Positions 38,341 through 49,140 of a stretch of 64,000 nucleotides of DNA are shown here, in pieces. The position numbers and the translations under genes were made by a program. Location: the NCBI GenBank assembly GCA_003952965.2, contig CM025850.1, forward strand, positions 30,429,024 to 30,493,023, read 5' to 3'. How positions within the stretch are numbered: position 1 is the stretch's first letter; each line of letters starts with the position of its first letter. The DNA is from Morella rubra (Eukaryota; Streptophyta; Magnoliopsida; Fagales; Myricaceae). The notes under the pieces were generated by a model. It did no database searches and was not told the DNA's origin. It was given only the letters and a program-made list of their open reading frames with translations.

Positions 38341-39850
38341 CTAGAGGAGGGAGGGGGTGAATATGTATTTAAAATAATCAACTCTTTCTTTCAATCACAG
38401 AAAAACAAGTTCAACTAATTTTCAATCAATCACAGAAAAACAAGTTCAACTAATTTTCAGTCTATCACCAATTCAAGATCTGCAAAATACTCACACACAA
38501 CAGATTTTACAGCAAATGAATTTCTAAAGTAATATGGACTATATAGCAAGTGCACACTCACAATGAAATGAATTTTACAGCAGCAATAACTCCAAAACAG
38601 AGCAGATATTTAACAATAGAAAAATCAAGATTATCACAATATTTCGGTAACAATAAACTGAAGACAAAGAAATATATGCAGCAGCTATACAATTAAAACA
38701 AAGTGTGATTTACAGCTACTATTTAATCAAGAAACCAGCAAAATTTTTCAACCCATTAAAATCAAAACTCTGTGAAGATTTACAGCAACTCAGAAACCAA
38801 AACAAAATAATTTTCAGCAACTTTAAAATCTAGACTTAAGTGATTCAATCAGCAACACAACATCCAAAATTCCAAAAATATACGAAGCCAATAACATAAC
38901 CAAGATCAATCAAATCAGATCTAATAACAAGATCAAACAACAACAACTGATATGCTTGAAAGAGATCAAGTTTCCAGCACCTTAGATCTGCAAAATAACA
39001 AACAAGATAATGGTTAGTTAAATCAAGATCAAGAGAAAACGAAAAATGGAGACGACACCAGAATTTTGTTAACAAAATGAAAATCTTTTGGAGATGATTT
39101 CCTCCAAGAGACAAAAACACTCCGGGTGTAGATCACACCAAGCTTTTCCACTAAGAATGTCAAGACTTTACAACACGGTGATCTAGCGAAAACCTATTCA
39201 CTTCAAGATCCTCCTTTCTTCGTAAAGTCACCCAATCTTCCTTATTGGGTTGGTGCCCGCACACAAGCGACAACCAGCAACTCCGGTCTTGTTCTTCAAT
39301 GGAACCAACAAACTCGTCGGCTTTCACACTTCTGAATTCTTCAGCAGCGATTAATCTTGAGAGATCCTCAAGATCCTGCTTCTTGGTGATGTGATTTCAG
39401 CAACAGCAGAGTAGGAGTGAATCGTCCTTCAATCAGCACTTTTCCATACTCACAACCTTCTACCGGAGGGAATAAATCAAACTCTCACAATAGTGTATGA
39501 ACAGATCAATTTTTGCACAAGGAGAGAGAAATAGAGTATTTGCATATAGAGAGAATTTTGAGAGCAAGAATATTCAATTGTGTGTCTTTTTCACGAAAGG
39601 GCTTAGGAAAAGGGTTGTATACTATTTTAATAAGGGTATAATGGTAAAACGAAGTCATTTTGTAGTTTGGGCGCATTTCTAGAAGTTTAACTCGAAGTCT
39701 GTAGAAATCACGCCAGGCTGACCCTGCCCACTGAAAAACCTCCTAACAGTTCAGCATCCCTTCCCAAACCTTCCAGATGTAATCAACAACTTTTCAGCTA
39801 CTTCCAATACCTTCTATTGAGTTCCACGTCCTCCCAAATTAATCAAGTTG
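38341..39850. mobile_element. LTR-like retrotransposon remnant
   Basis: The stretch begins near CTAGAGGAGGGAGGGGGTGA, then reads like the A-rich, CAGCA/ACAACA-rich strand of a copia-type LTR, with GACACCAGAATTTTGTTAAC at about 39053-39072 followed by a GC-richer part ending near 39850. These phrases recall LTRs of large plant copia elements read from the opposite strand. A 35-bp tandem duplication lies at 38391-38460. No gag-pol coding and no second LTR are seen, so it is a solo or truncated LTR at best. Limits are approximate. Confidence 0.35.
38391..38460. repeat. 35-bp tandem duplication
   Basis: TCAATCACAGAAAAACAAG begins at 38391 and again at 38426, and the copies run on through TTCAACTAATTTTCA. 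The period is 35 bp, in two nearly identical copies. Confidence 0.85.
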
Positions 39851-41645
39851 CCATATATAATCTAAACTGAAAAAATACATTTATAAAATGACTGTTTTGA
39901 CCATAAAAATAATGCCAATTTTACATAAACACTTTCATTGAGGATGAAAAACGTGTTTGAAGTTGAAGAGTTTAAAAAGCCGGTGGAGAACACAGCAGCA
40001 GGGGACTTTCACTTTTTACTTTTGTTGCTTTTCTAGTCAGACGTTTATCTCTGGAATTCATTGCTTTCATTGTGAAAATGTCAGGCTATAACTCTCTTAG
40101 CAAGGTTAGAGGTGAAGCTTAATAGCGCGTGATGTTATTTTGATCATCAACGAGGTAATAAAGTGATTCCTGTTTAATCAACTGACTTTATATTCATAGA
40201 ATAATTTTTTATCTATACATTCCTACATTCCTATTGATATTCATTGTGATTTTCAATACATTACATTATTTAAATGCTTTAAGAATCCCTCCGACGTGAA
40301 ATTAGAGTTTTATCGTCAAACTATTCATTATTCATAAATGGTCAATCTTAAAATCAAATCCAAAAATCAACAAAACGATTTCTTCTTTAACGATTGCTTA
40401 GAGATACAAATCGGTGGCCATCATTTATGTGGACTTCACCATTCTCACAAATACCTAAAAAAGATATCTCAAACTTTTTTCTTACTCATTACAGGGAAAA
40501 AAGAAAAACGTTTTCAAAACCAAACCAAACCAAACATAGATAGCTAAAGTTCGTGTCTGTTTTTCGTTTGGGTGGGTATGATAGTACAGTTTCATCACGA
40601 GAATTTCTTCACTACTCAAAGCTCTGGTTTTCTTTCTGAAAAGCAAACCGAAAGTGAAGGTTGCGTGACCAATTCCAATGCAGGTTTGAAGAGTTTGTGC
40701 AGCCTTAAAGCACATTCTCCATGATAAGAGATAAAAACCCGTTCCTCCTTTACAGAAGTCGGTGGAGGTGTGGCCCTTGGAAGATACTTTTATGTAAAGG
40801 TGACGTTGCCAATCATTCAGTTAGTTATAATTGTTTCTGTTAACTACCCTTGGAAAGGGTTTGGTTAGAATCTTTCCAGTGAACTGAGGCTTCTCGTCTA
40901 TTGAAAGAAGACAAATTGGCAACCTCTAGCTCCAAGCATTAACTTTTGCTTGACATGATACTGCCGATCATATTTCACAAATCACATGTTTTTGGGGTCT
41001 TCTTTTCTGTTTCACTTTGACTAGAAAAAAGCGTGTCAAGCATGTTTCCATAGTTGATGGAAGCGTTTCTACGGCCTCGCAGCCCACAACAAATGGTTGG
41101 AAGAATCTCTTAGGATATTTACGATATCGACTCCGAGAATTGTGTGCATCGGTTGCTTTGAAACAAATAGAACCAGTCCACTAAGAATATATTGAAGCCT
41201 GATAATCTTAATAACACTGGGGCATGAATGGTGTCCTCGGTAATTTCAAGAACAAGGATGTTTGTGAAGAGAGGAGATCCATTGAGCCAAACCTTAAGTT
41301 TTACGATGTAGTTTTGTTTCTAATTAGATACAAACTGTCATCCAATAAATGTTGCCATTTCCATTTCATCTTTTCTCATACAAAATGTTTGAAAAATTCC
41401 AATTATATATGTTCCAACCAATTAGGATTGAATCTGAATTCCTTAGTCTTTTCTGATCGGCTGCCCCTCTCACGAGGATAATGTTTAAACGCGTAATGCA
41501 GAAGATATGGTGGGCAGGATAACGGTCTTTTTATCTTCTTTCTAGCTTCTGTTGGTATAGAGGACAGTTGGTAACGGCCATATCAGATTTCTTAAAGCAA
41601 CTAGCTCTTCCCATGCCATTGACATGCATGTTTAAGACCTAACTT
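39851..41645. other. Intergenic; no gene seen
   Basis: No supported gene. Several short open frames (for example 40338-40547 + and 41224-41481 +) have no domain and no splice partners. Confidence 0.45.
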
Positions 41646-41648
41646 ATC

Positions 41649-41657
41649 TATATATAC
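41649..41657 (+). promoter_or_regulatory. Probable TATA box of the 88-residue gene
   Basis: CTATATATA lies about 75 bp upstream of the ATG at 41727. A (GA)n tract at about 41699-41717, immediately before the start, resembles the GA/CT-rich leaders of plant genes. Confidence 0.55.
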
Positions 41658-41726
41658 GTATCGAGCTTTCCCTGCAATCTGAAACAAACTGTCTCACAGA
41701 GAGAGAGAGAGAGAGAGGGTCTGATA

Positions 41727-42550
41727 ATGTCCAACCAAGTTGAAGATGAGAGAAGGTTCCATCAGTGTTTGAAGAAGTATGACAAAATTGTAAACCAGGT
41801 ACTCGTTTGATCTCAAAAGGCAGCATTGTTTTTCGATTAATGTTCTCCATTACTTTCAAAAGGCGCACTAGTATGCAGTGCATGGTTTCTAACACCTCTA
41901 CCATGTTCTGAAGATTTTCTTAATTACAAAAATTCTTTGTCGTTTTCGGTTTTTCAGTTTGATGAACTCATTGAGATGATGAACACTAAGAGCAGACTGC
42001 CAAAGCGACGAGGGGGATCTTCTGTGAGATCTCTTAACCACCCTATATCTTCTATTATCACCATGACTGATCATCGTCGCAAAGATCCAGTGTGGTGTAA
42101 ATTGTAATATATATTTTGTTTCTACTCGATGGATATCTACTTTGGCTTTAATTTTAGAAGAACGAGTGCATGCTGGTCTAGTTGCTAGCACGAGCTTGTA
42201 ATCTGTATGAAAGCAGAAAAAGAGTTGGTTAAAATTAGGCTAAGAACAAGTTTAGTCGAGCATAATACAATTTTGGTATGATATATCCAGACATCGGGTT
42301 CATAGAGTTCCAAACTAATGACCCATCAACTGTTGCGTGCTTTTTATCTGCTTTGTTGTCCGCCGCCATTTCCTTTTCTGGCATATTAGTTGATAATAAT
42401 CTATCTTGTATTGTTTTGTAGGGTTCAAAAGGAAGCAGTTCTACTGCTGCCCCTTCCTCTTCTAGCCAGCCTGCAGACAACAACGAAGTTTTTGTGCAGA
42501 CGATAACAAGATTTCTTCATGAAATAAAGACTAACCCTACTGATCCATGA
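41727..42550 (+). CDS. Small unknown protein, 88 residues, three exons
   Basis: Exons 41727-41798, 41958-42023 and 42422-42550 join in phase 0 with good GT-AG borders (CAG|GTACTC ... TTTTTCAG, TCT|GTGAGA ... TTTTGTAG). The product is acidic to neutral and probably soluble. Residues about 5-32 form a charged, helix-prone segment (KKYDKIVNQFDELIEMMN). A basic patch follows (LPKRRGG), then a Ser-rich linker, then a short C-terminal helix-like tail (VQTITRFLHEIKTN). No signal peptide or membrane segment is visible. I do not recognise the family. A TATA box, GA-rich leader, in-phase introns and a clean stop support a real gene, but homologues or transcripts are needed for certainty. Codon use is ordinary. 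No frameshift seen. Confidence 0.55.
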
Positions 42551-43662
42551 TTGCTCACAAGCTAGGAGTAATCCCTGTTTCTCAAGCTAGGAATCAGATG
42601 CCGGAGAGCCTAGGAAACATGATCTGGTCCCATCATCTAAATTGTTTCGACCGTTTGCTGAAGGGCAGGGAAAATTATGTGAATGAAAGACTAGGACCGT
42701 GAATGAAATTAACATAATAATTTGTCTTCTCAAGTGCATTAGCTTCTGAAATAGTATCTCATTTTTCTAGTGCCAAACTAATTTGATGCTGCATTTGTAT
42801 GCTTCGAGGGCCTTTCCTTGCATTTGTGTTTGAATCGTTTTCTTTTCTATAGAAAACAATCTCAGGGGTCCAATCTCCACAAAATTTATCGTTTAATTGG
42901 ATCGCCATATTTGGAAGAGTTATTTAAAGGAGATCACATAGCGACACATTACAGATGCATTTGCTTTGTTTTCTACAATTGTGATTGCCTGTCATAATCC
43001 CCTAAAAGTTCATTTCAGTTTTTGGACTACAAAAACCTAAGACAGAAAGAAATGTTGCTCGTTTATCCCTTCATTTCTAGGAGACGAGCATACATGGAAG
43101 CCATTCGCGAAATGACATCCCCCAATCAATTGAGGAGCTTTTTTTAAAGTTTCACGCCAGCCAAGTTAATTCAGTTGCAAATAGTTTGGTCAAGTGGGCG
43201 ACTGTCAAGCGTTTTTTTGGGGTTATTCTTGTTTCTGTTTTACCGGCTTCTTGATTAAGACCAACTCATCCCAAAATTAAAGAAAATCTGTTCGACAAAA
43301 GATTTCAACATAAAATACTAAAAAGCAATTTACAGCAGTGAAAATGTAGAAAGTTTTAGACCAACTCAACCTTCCCCCCTAGTAATCAAGGGAAGGGAAA
43401 AAAAATAACATCGGAGTGGGAATTTTTCGGACACTCCTTGTTGAGACAGCTACATCACTGAGCATTGTAGATGATGGCTCAGAAGAAACCATGCATCTCC
43501 TAAAAAAGATATGTTTCCCATGATTGAACAATTGTCAAGAAAGCTGCAACCGGGCACGCTGAAAATTTTGCTCATGATGTACTGCTTCACTCAGAGACCT
43601 GCTAATGACACATAAAGAGTGATCTGAAGAGTTATCTTCCACCAAAGATCATTGTACGGGGA
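42551..43662. other. Convergent intergenic region
   Basis: The 3' flanks of the 88-residue gene (+) and the coiled-coil membrane protein gene (-). No further gene seen. Confidence 0.5.
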
Positions 43663-45335
43663 TCAATGTATCTTATGTGCGTTGCAACTCCCCTTTGCAT
43701 CCTCAAGCTCCTGTTTCAAGGTTTCCACTCTTTCAAGCAAGGCTGCATTTTCCTGGAAACGTTTGCACTTGTAAGAAAAAGAAAACAGACATCACACTTA
43801 TAACATTTATGTTATCGTTACTATCCTGGAACTCCGTGGTCTTCCATGATTAAAAGGTGAAAAATCTATTAAAAAGAACGCTTGATGTAGAAACTTTCTC
43901 CAGCCCTGTTGGGAGCAATATCCACGATTGCTTTAGACACAGTTTCCGGGGTATAAAATTAAATTCTAGTCAGCAATAGTAATGAGAAAGCAATTTTAAG
44001 CTCAGTTGTTGAGGAATTCTTGAATTTGGATGTCTCCCATGATGCAAAATGGGAATGCATCTTTTTCTTTTTTTTGATAAGTAGGGAATGCATCTTTTTT
44101 TTTTTTTGATAAGTAAGGGTAGGGAATGCATCTTTAAAAATGTAAAATAAAGTTTGATAGAAAGAAAAGGAAAATAAATGAGAAATCATAATGATGTAAG
44201 AAGTAAAGAGTCACCTTTTCTAGCTGTGCAACTTTCTGGTTAATACTACCAGCATCGTCCATCTCATTCTTGACGGAATCCTTAATCTGTCAAGGAAGAT
44301 ACATGAAGTGTGTTTCAAATTAAACCACTGAAATATCTCTCTTTTTCTTTTCTTTTTTATTTGGAGGGCACAAAACAATGTTTCAGTATCCCAAGATGGT
44401 TAATGTAGGATTCTTGCTCAATTCATAGTCCATATTCTCACGCATCCATAGGTCTCTAAGCATGAAAGTTCACAAACCCACCAGAACAGTAACATATAAA
44501 GTAGAAATTTGCACCAACAGAACTATCAGCCGGACAGAACACCCTTTTATATGAACATTACAAAGTTAGGCTTGAAATTGGATTCGATATTGTTTTCAAG
44601 TTCTCTAAACAAAATAAATTCTTCTTTTTTAAGCCCTCCTGATCAAGGAACCTACAGAACCCTTTCAACTGTATTCAATTAAACCCAGGCTTTGTAGGCA
44701 TTCCCTCATTTCCACCCCAGGGAGAAATTGTTTTCGAACAGAACTGAAGGTAGAAGGTAATAACTATCAAAACCAATGAACAAACACTATACGGGCATAT
44801 GTTAGCAGCGTATGACATATTCTACATTTCCTTCTCAAACCCCTATGTTTTGAGCTAAATCCCATGAATGTATAATATGTACCCTAAGTGGGCATCCATT
44901 GAATTCCGAAGCAGAATGTGGGAACGCCCAACCGAATTAGGAAAAAGGAAAAAAACTCCAGCTGGAGGATGACAAGAAGAAGTGGGTAGTTCACCTTTCT
45001 AAGTTCATTGACACACTTAGTAGTCCTCTCTGCTTCTTTGTCATATCTCAGCCTCCACTCCGCAGATTCGTCCATTGCTTCCTTGTTAGCGAGATCGAAC
45101 TGTCTCCTACCAGATTTGAGCAGCCCAGACAGAAACCTTTATCAATTACACTTCGAAACCTGAGAAGAAAGAGAAACGGAAAAGGAAAGAGAAAGAAGGG
45201 AGGAAACCTCAAGACTTCAGTGTCCTGGGAAGAAATTGAATAATCGATGGTCCAAAGTCTGAAGTAAATAGCAATTCCGAATAACATTGCCAACGCTAAC
45301 CCCACCAACACTCTCCTCCTCACTCCTCCCCCCAT
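43663..45335 (-). CDS. Single-pass membrane protein with coiled-coil tail, 133 residues
   Basis: Four exons on the minus strand, 45335-45208, 45106-44995, 44286-44215 and 43752-43663, splice in frame with GT-AG borders. The start MGGGVRRR places basic residues before one hydrophobic helix, residues about 9-25 (VLVGLALAMLFGIAIYF). The rest, from about residue 37, is charged and helix-prone, with heptad-like Leu/Val spacing in the last exon (ENAALLERVETLKQELEDA). The layout suggests a small membrane-anchored coiled-coil protein, perhaps a tether or a subunit of an endomembrane complex; the function is not known to me. I believe similar short proteins occur in other plants but cannot name the family. 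An in-frame upstream start would add about 30 residues; MGGG is preferred because it sits directly before the basic-hydrophobic anchor. A TRIM element lies 155 bp upstream, and intron 3 holds poly(T) insertions. Confidence 0.8.
44051..44135. mobile_element. Two successive poly(T) micro-insertions in one target site
   Basis: The 14-bp phrase GGGAATGCATCTTT occurs three times, at 44051-44064, 44084-44097 and 44122-44135. Between the copies are two short inserts, each a T-rich run followed by GATAAGTA. On the minus strand each insert is TACTTATC plus poly(A), the common 3' end of plant LINE-type retroposons. The pattern fits two severely 5'-truncated retroposon insertions sharing the same target duplication, inside intron 3 of the coiled-coil gene. 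Local tandem duplication is the alternative. Confidence 0.65.
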
Positions 45336-45489
45336 ACCCAACTGTCTCTCTCTCAAGGCTTTGCGCGGGCGAACAGAACAACACTGCGGGCAACTACTTG
45401 GGCCCGATGCAGTTCGACACCGCAAGCTACACCTTGCTTCGGCCTTCGGGTCTCGATCCAGTATTTTTGGAGATTTAGAAATAAAAAAT

Positions 45490-45843
45490 TGTTGGAAGTC
45501 CCACGTTGCTAGAGAAACTAGTCAATGTGCTCCTTATAAGGTTGTGGTATCCCTCACTACTCAAGGCGTCTTTTGGAGTTGAGTTAGACCCACCTTTCAC
45601 ATATTGTGTAAATTCTAATATGGTATCAGAGCAAGTTCCTAGTTTGTGGTCCACCGTTTCACCCGTTTCCACGTGTTGGTTTGGATATATTTCTGCCACA
45701 CGTGAGGGGGCGTGTTGGAAGTCCCACATTGCTAGAGAAACTAGTCAATGTGCTCCTTATAAGGTTGTGGTATCCCTCACTACTCAAGGCGTCTTTTGGA
45801 GTTGAGTTAGACCCACCTTTCACATATTGTGTAAATTCTAATA
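45490..45843 (+). mobile_element. TRIM element (terminal-repeat retrotransposon in miniature)
   Basis: Two 131-bp direct LTRs, 45490-45620 and 45713-45843, start TGTTGGAAGTCCCAC and differ at a single base (CACGTTGC versus CACATTGC). Directly after the first LTR is TGGTATCAGAGC (45621-45632), the primer-binding site for initiator tRNA-Met. A purine run GTGAGGGGGCG (about 45702-45712) precedes the second LTR and is the likely polypurine tract. The internal part is only 92 bp and codes for nothing. AAAAT flanks both ends (45485-45489 and about 45845-45849), a likely 5-bp target duplication, though the A-rich site leaves one base of doubt. LTR ends are TG...TA. Near-identical LTRs indicate a young insertion. 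It lies 155 bp upstream of the start codon of the minus-strand gene. Confidence 0.92.
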
Positions 45844-47389
45844 AAAAATAAAAAAGGTCTCGAATCTTTCGATCCAGTGAAGTCGCAGAACACGATACTC
45901 TACAGTCTTACCAACTCGTGCTGCTACGAAAAGGTTTCCGTGACAAAAGTTCGCCGCTCGATAGACCGGTCGCCTTAATAAACCCAAAATGCTATTTTTA
46001 ACCTCTCATCTCATAAGCATCCTCAAATCTCTACATTTTCAAATGTCCCGAAAAGTAAATAGAGCTTCTAGAAGATCGAATTGAGGAAAATCATACCCAT
46101 TTGGATGGCGGGAGGAGAAAATGAATGGTACTCCTTGTTAATAATTTACCCAAAATAATAATAATAATTTACTAGAAGAAAATATCTTGAAAATACAACA
46201 AAAAAAATAAAATTCTCAAGTCATAAAAGAAAGAAAAACTCATTCAATTAAGGCATTTTGTAATAAAGCTTTTGCATGATTTAAGAACCTTCTTTCGGGT
46301 ACTAAAGAAAATAACCTGTAACCCATTTCTAGGAAATTGGACCCGGGACCAGTACTTCTGGTACGACTGTAAACCAAACAAGCCGAGAAACCAAGCTAAC
46401 TGGAGTCTGGGTTGTGCTACAGGGGCGACCTTGTTTGAGCTCTATTCAACGCATTTGCAGCTCCATGGATCATGACCCTAATAAATGAGATGGAACAATA
46501 GGGACTGCTGCCACCGCCTACTTCGATCTCTACGGAGGGCTTTAGGCTAATCACCTCGAACTGTCAGACACCCATTAAGCAAAGCCCACTTTTCTCTGCC
46601 AAGCTGGAAGCAGCCCAAGCTGTCACATTTCTCACCTGACAGGAAGTACTATTTTGTTAATGATTTTCACGTTGTTCTTTTATTACATAATTATAAGGAT
46701 GCCTATTAGTAGGTTGCTTTTCTCCTCGACAACGACGGATAACAGCAAAGTTTAACCCAAGACATCGTGATGGAAATCATCGACAGGCTTTTCAAAAGCT
46801 AATTATCTTTAATTAAAGTAACCTAATTGTCTTGGACACGAAAGAACGAAAGAAAAAAAACAAACTGAGGGAGTAAAATCAAGCAGCGCCCATTGAATGA
46901 TGCCTTGGAACCGCCGGATGAATTAATCAGTTTGTAGTAGAATTTTTTTGTCCGTGGCGTCTTGTCTGTCAATCTCGGATAAGGACAAGCTGCCTTAGAA
47001 ATTAGAATTATGGTTCTCCTCCTTTTTATCCAACCTTTTTTACTCACTTTCCTGTCGCCAACAGTTGGCTGCAGGAAAGTCTCGATCGATTGATACACTG
47101 AATGATGAGCATATTGCTGCTACTGAGGCCTTTGCGCAGGGGTTGCCGAGGCCATGGGATCGACGGATCATTGTCCCTTCAACTGGAAATGAGTCCAAGG
47201 ATAGATCGGATTAGAAGAAATAGTGTAGAAAAATACCAAATAAATACATTGAATCGAATAAATCAGGAGCACCACTTCTGGACGGAAGAACGGACGGAGG
47301 GCACGACAGATGGAGGTGGTGCACAAGGGTAAATGTATACAGTCAACACCGACGACATGAGATGGACCAACTCCAGAGAGAGAGAGAGA
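45844..47389. other. Intergenic; no gene seen
   Basis: No supportable gene. Open frames near 46272-46475, 46823-47098 and 47102-47332 carry no recognisable domain. A (GA)n run ends at 47389, just before the MITE copy. Confidence 0.45.
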
Positions 47390-47537
47390 GGGATTAGATT
47401 TTGTAATTTAAAAAGAGATAGAATAAATTTAATATTATTTATGCAAAATTTTGAATAATACGAGTCTTATCATAAGATTTGTGTTTAATTCTTTCAAAAA
47501 TCAATTTGATGAGAAAATTATAAAAAATTTTCAAAAT
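47390..47537. mobile_element. Third copy of the palindromic MITE family, partly deleted
   Basis: The left end reads GGGATTAGATTTTGTAATTT and the right arm contains TTTGTGTTTAATTCTTTC and ends AAAATTATAAAAAATTTTC. These are recognisably the arms of the 17607-17825 family. The left arm is shortened. Limits are approximate. Confidence 0.55.
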
Positions 47538-48540
47538 GAGAGATATAAAGAGAGCTGTGCAAAAGCCATATTGAAAAATGTCTTGCGTATATGCCACATG
47601 AGCAAAAGTTTGAGTGTTAAATCTTTTGTCTACATTTTTTTTTTCTCCAAATAAAATGTTTTGTCTCCATTGTTCGCACATATAAGTGCTAAAGACAAGA
47701 AACAATAGGTGTGAAGGTTATTAAAATGTAATATAATCAATTCCTATAAATTATACATTTGGTGTTTAGTCAGCTCAATTAAAAAAAAATCTCTCTATGA
47801 ATTAAATATTTGAGAACCTCGATTACAAAAAGTCGGATTATTGGTTCTTTCTCTATATTCTTTTGATTTTCTTTTCCTTAAATATTGTTTTTTTCTTGGT
47901 CTTTTCCTAATATCTCAGATACAAGTAAATTCGGTCAGTTGATACATCAGACGAGAGCTGAAGGTCCTCTTTGAGGGAGACAAGTGCAGGATTTCTTTCA
48001 TGGGAGAAAAGGGTTGGATTTGAGGAACATGACTTTAGTTCCAAGGGTTGTTCTAGCCATTTAAAACAACAAAAAGGTTGTTCTAGCTAATGTGTAGTTT
48101 TCTCACCTACCGCTAACTCTGAGCTCACGTCACCTTCCTCATTTCCTCTGCAATCCAGCTACTTTATTCGATCTCCGTGACGAATTCCGACCAAAATAGA
48201 AATAAAACTAGGAGTGGATAACGAAGGTATAGGAAAGAAAGAACGTAAAAGGTGGTTATCTGATCAAAGATTAGTAATAATAGTTGAGATTTAGCAACAT
48301 TAACCTCAGAGTAAGACAGGCATGAGTGATCCTCTCATAAAATCCAGACACCCAAGAAAAAAGGAGACCCACAAATTAGTCCTCCGGTAAAAGGATCTAC
48401 GGATCAGAGGCAGCCAGCGAACTAAAGTATCAGGCCTATCAAACAATCCATGCAATAGTCGCTTACAAAAAACACAATCCAGTAGTTTTAATCTCCTCAC
48501 TCTAATAGTTAACGAAGTTCTCTTCTTTAGCCTAATGTTA
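47538..48540. other. Intergenic; 3' flank of the S40 gene
   Basis: No gene seen. The last few hundred bases before 48541 probably include the 3' untranslated region of the minus-strand S40 gene. Confidence 0.5.
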
Positions 48541-49038
48541 TTAATCTTCAAACCCAACTTTCTTCCAAATCGCATTTCTCACCCGGCGCAAGTCCCTCCC
48601 TTTCAAGGTCCTCCCTATCCCTTCGTGAACCGAGAAAGAAGCGCCTCGAGTCCTCGCTAAGTACTCGTGAGGAGGAAGCCTGTCGTCTTGATCCTCATCA
48701 TCATCGTCCCCGTCAAAATCTTCATCGCTCTCTCTTTTTCCGTGCTCTTTATAATCATCCTTAAGAATCTTCGACCAGTCTGGTATGTTCACGGGCAGCG
48801 ACATCGACGCTACTGTGCTTCGGTTCCCCGTGTTGTCGATCATCCTGGCCAGTTTCTTTGGCAGCCGCGAGATCGGCAAAGGTTTCTTGGTGATCTCCAA
48901 CGTCGGTGCAACATGACTGGTGTTCCAAACATCAGCCTCCTCAAACTCGATATCAGAAGCCGCCATTGGGTTATGATTACTCTCTGAGGTTGGGTAGATG
49001 TAGTTGGGTTTTGCATGGAACAGTTTTCTCGATGCCAT
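48541..49038 (-). CDS. Senescence regulator S40-like protein (DUF584)
   Basis: A single-exon gene of 165 residues. Proteins of the plant S40 family are small, mostly nuclear, and linked to leaf senescence and stress responses; their biochemical activity is unknown. The family hallmarks are in the expected order: an N-terminal FEEADVW box (about residue 31), the central SLPVNIPDWSKI motif (about 84-95), a long Asp/Glu tract (about 106-122), then PPHEYLARTR and the C-terminal SFSVHEGIGRTLKGRDLRRV followed by RNAIWKKVGF. The ATG at 49038 (MASRKLF) is chosen because S40 proteins begin with such a short basic segment and because a TATA box lies about 100 bp upstream; an in-frame start 45 codons earlier would run through the leader. 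The gene appears intact. Lack of introns is normal for the family. Confidence 0.93.
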   Translation of the reverse strand: MASRKLFHAKPNYIYPTSESNHNPMAASDIEFEEADVWNTSHVAPTLEITKKPLPISRLPKKLARMIDNTGNRSTVASMSLPVNIPDWSKILKDDYKEHGKRESDEDFDGDDDDEDQDDRLPPHEYLARTRGASFSVHEGIGRTLKGRDLRRVRNAIWKKVGFED

Positions 49039-49133
49039 TGATGGAAACCTTGAAGGAAGAGGAGCTCTAGTTATGGCCTGTGTTTTTTTTCTTTCTCTTC
49101 TGCGTTTGCTCCAATCCCCTTCGTTATCCTGGA

Positions 49134-49140
49134 TTTTATA
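49134..49140 (-). promoter_or_regulatory. Probable TATA box of the S40 gene
   Basis: TATAAAA on the minus strand, about 96-102 bp upstream of the S40 start codon. The spacing fits a short leader. Confidence 0.6.

Noticed and set aside
47102-47332. Open frames suggesting a short coding exon
   Set aside because: No recognised domain in any frame and no splice partners.
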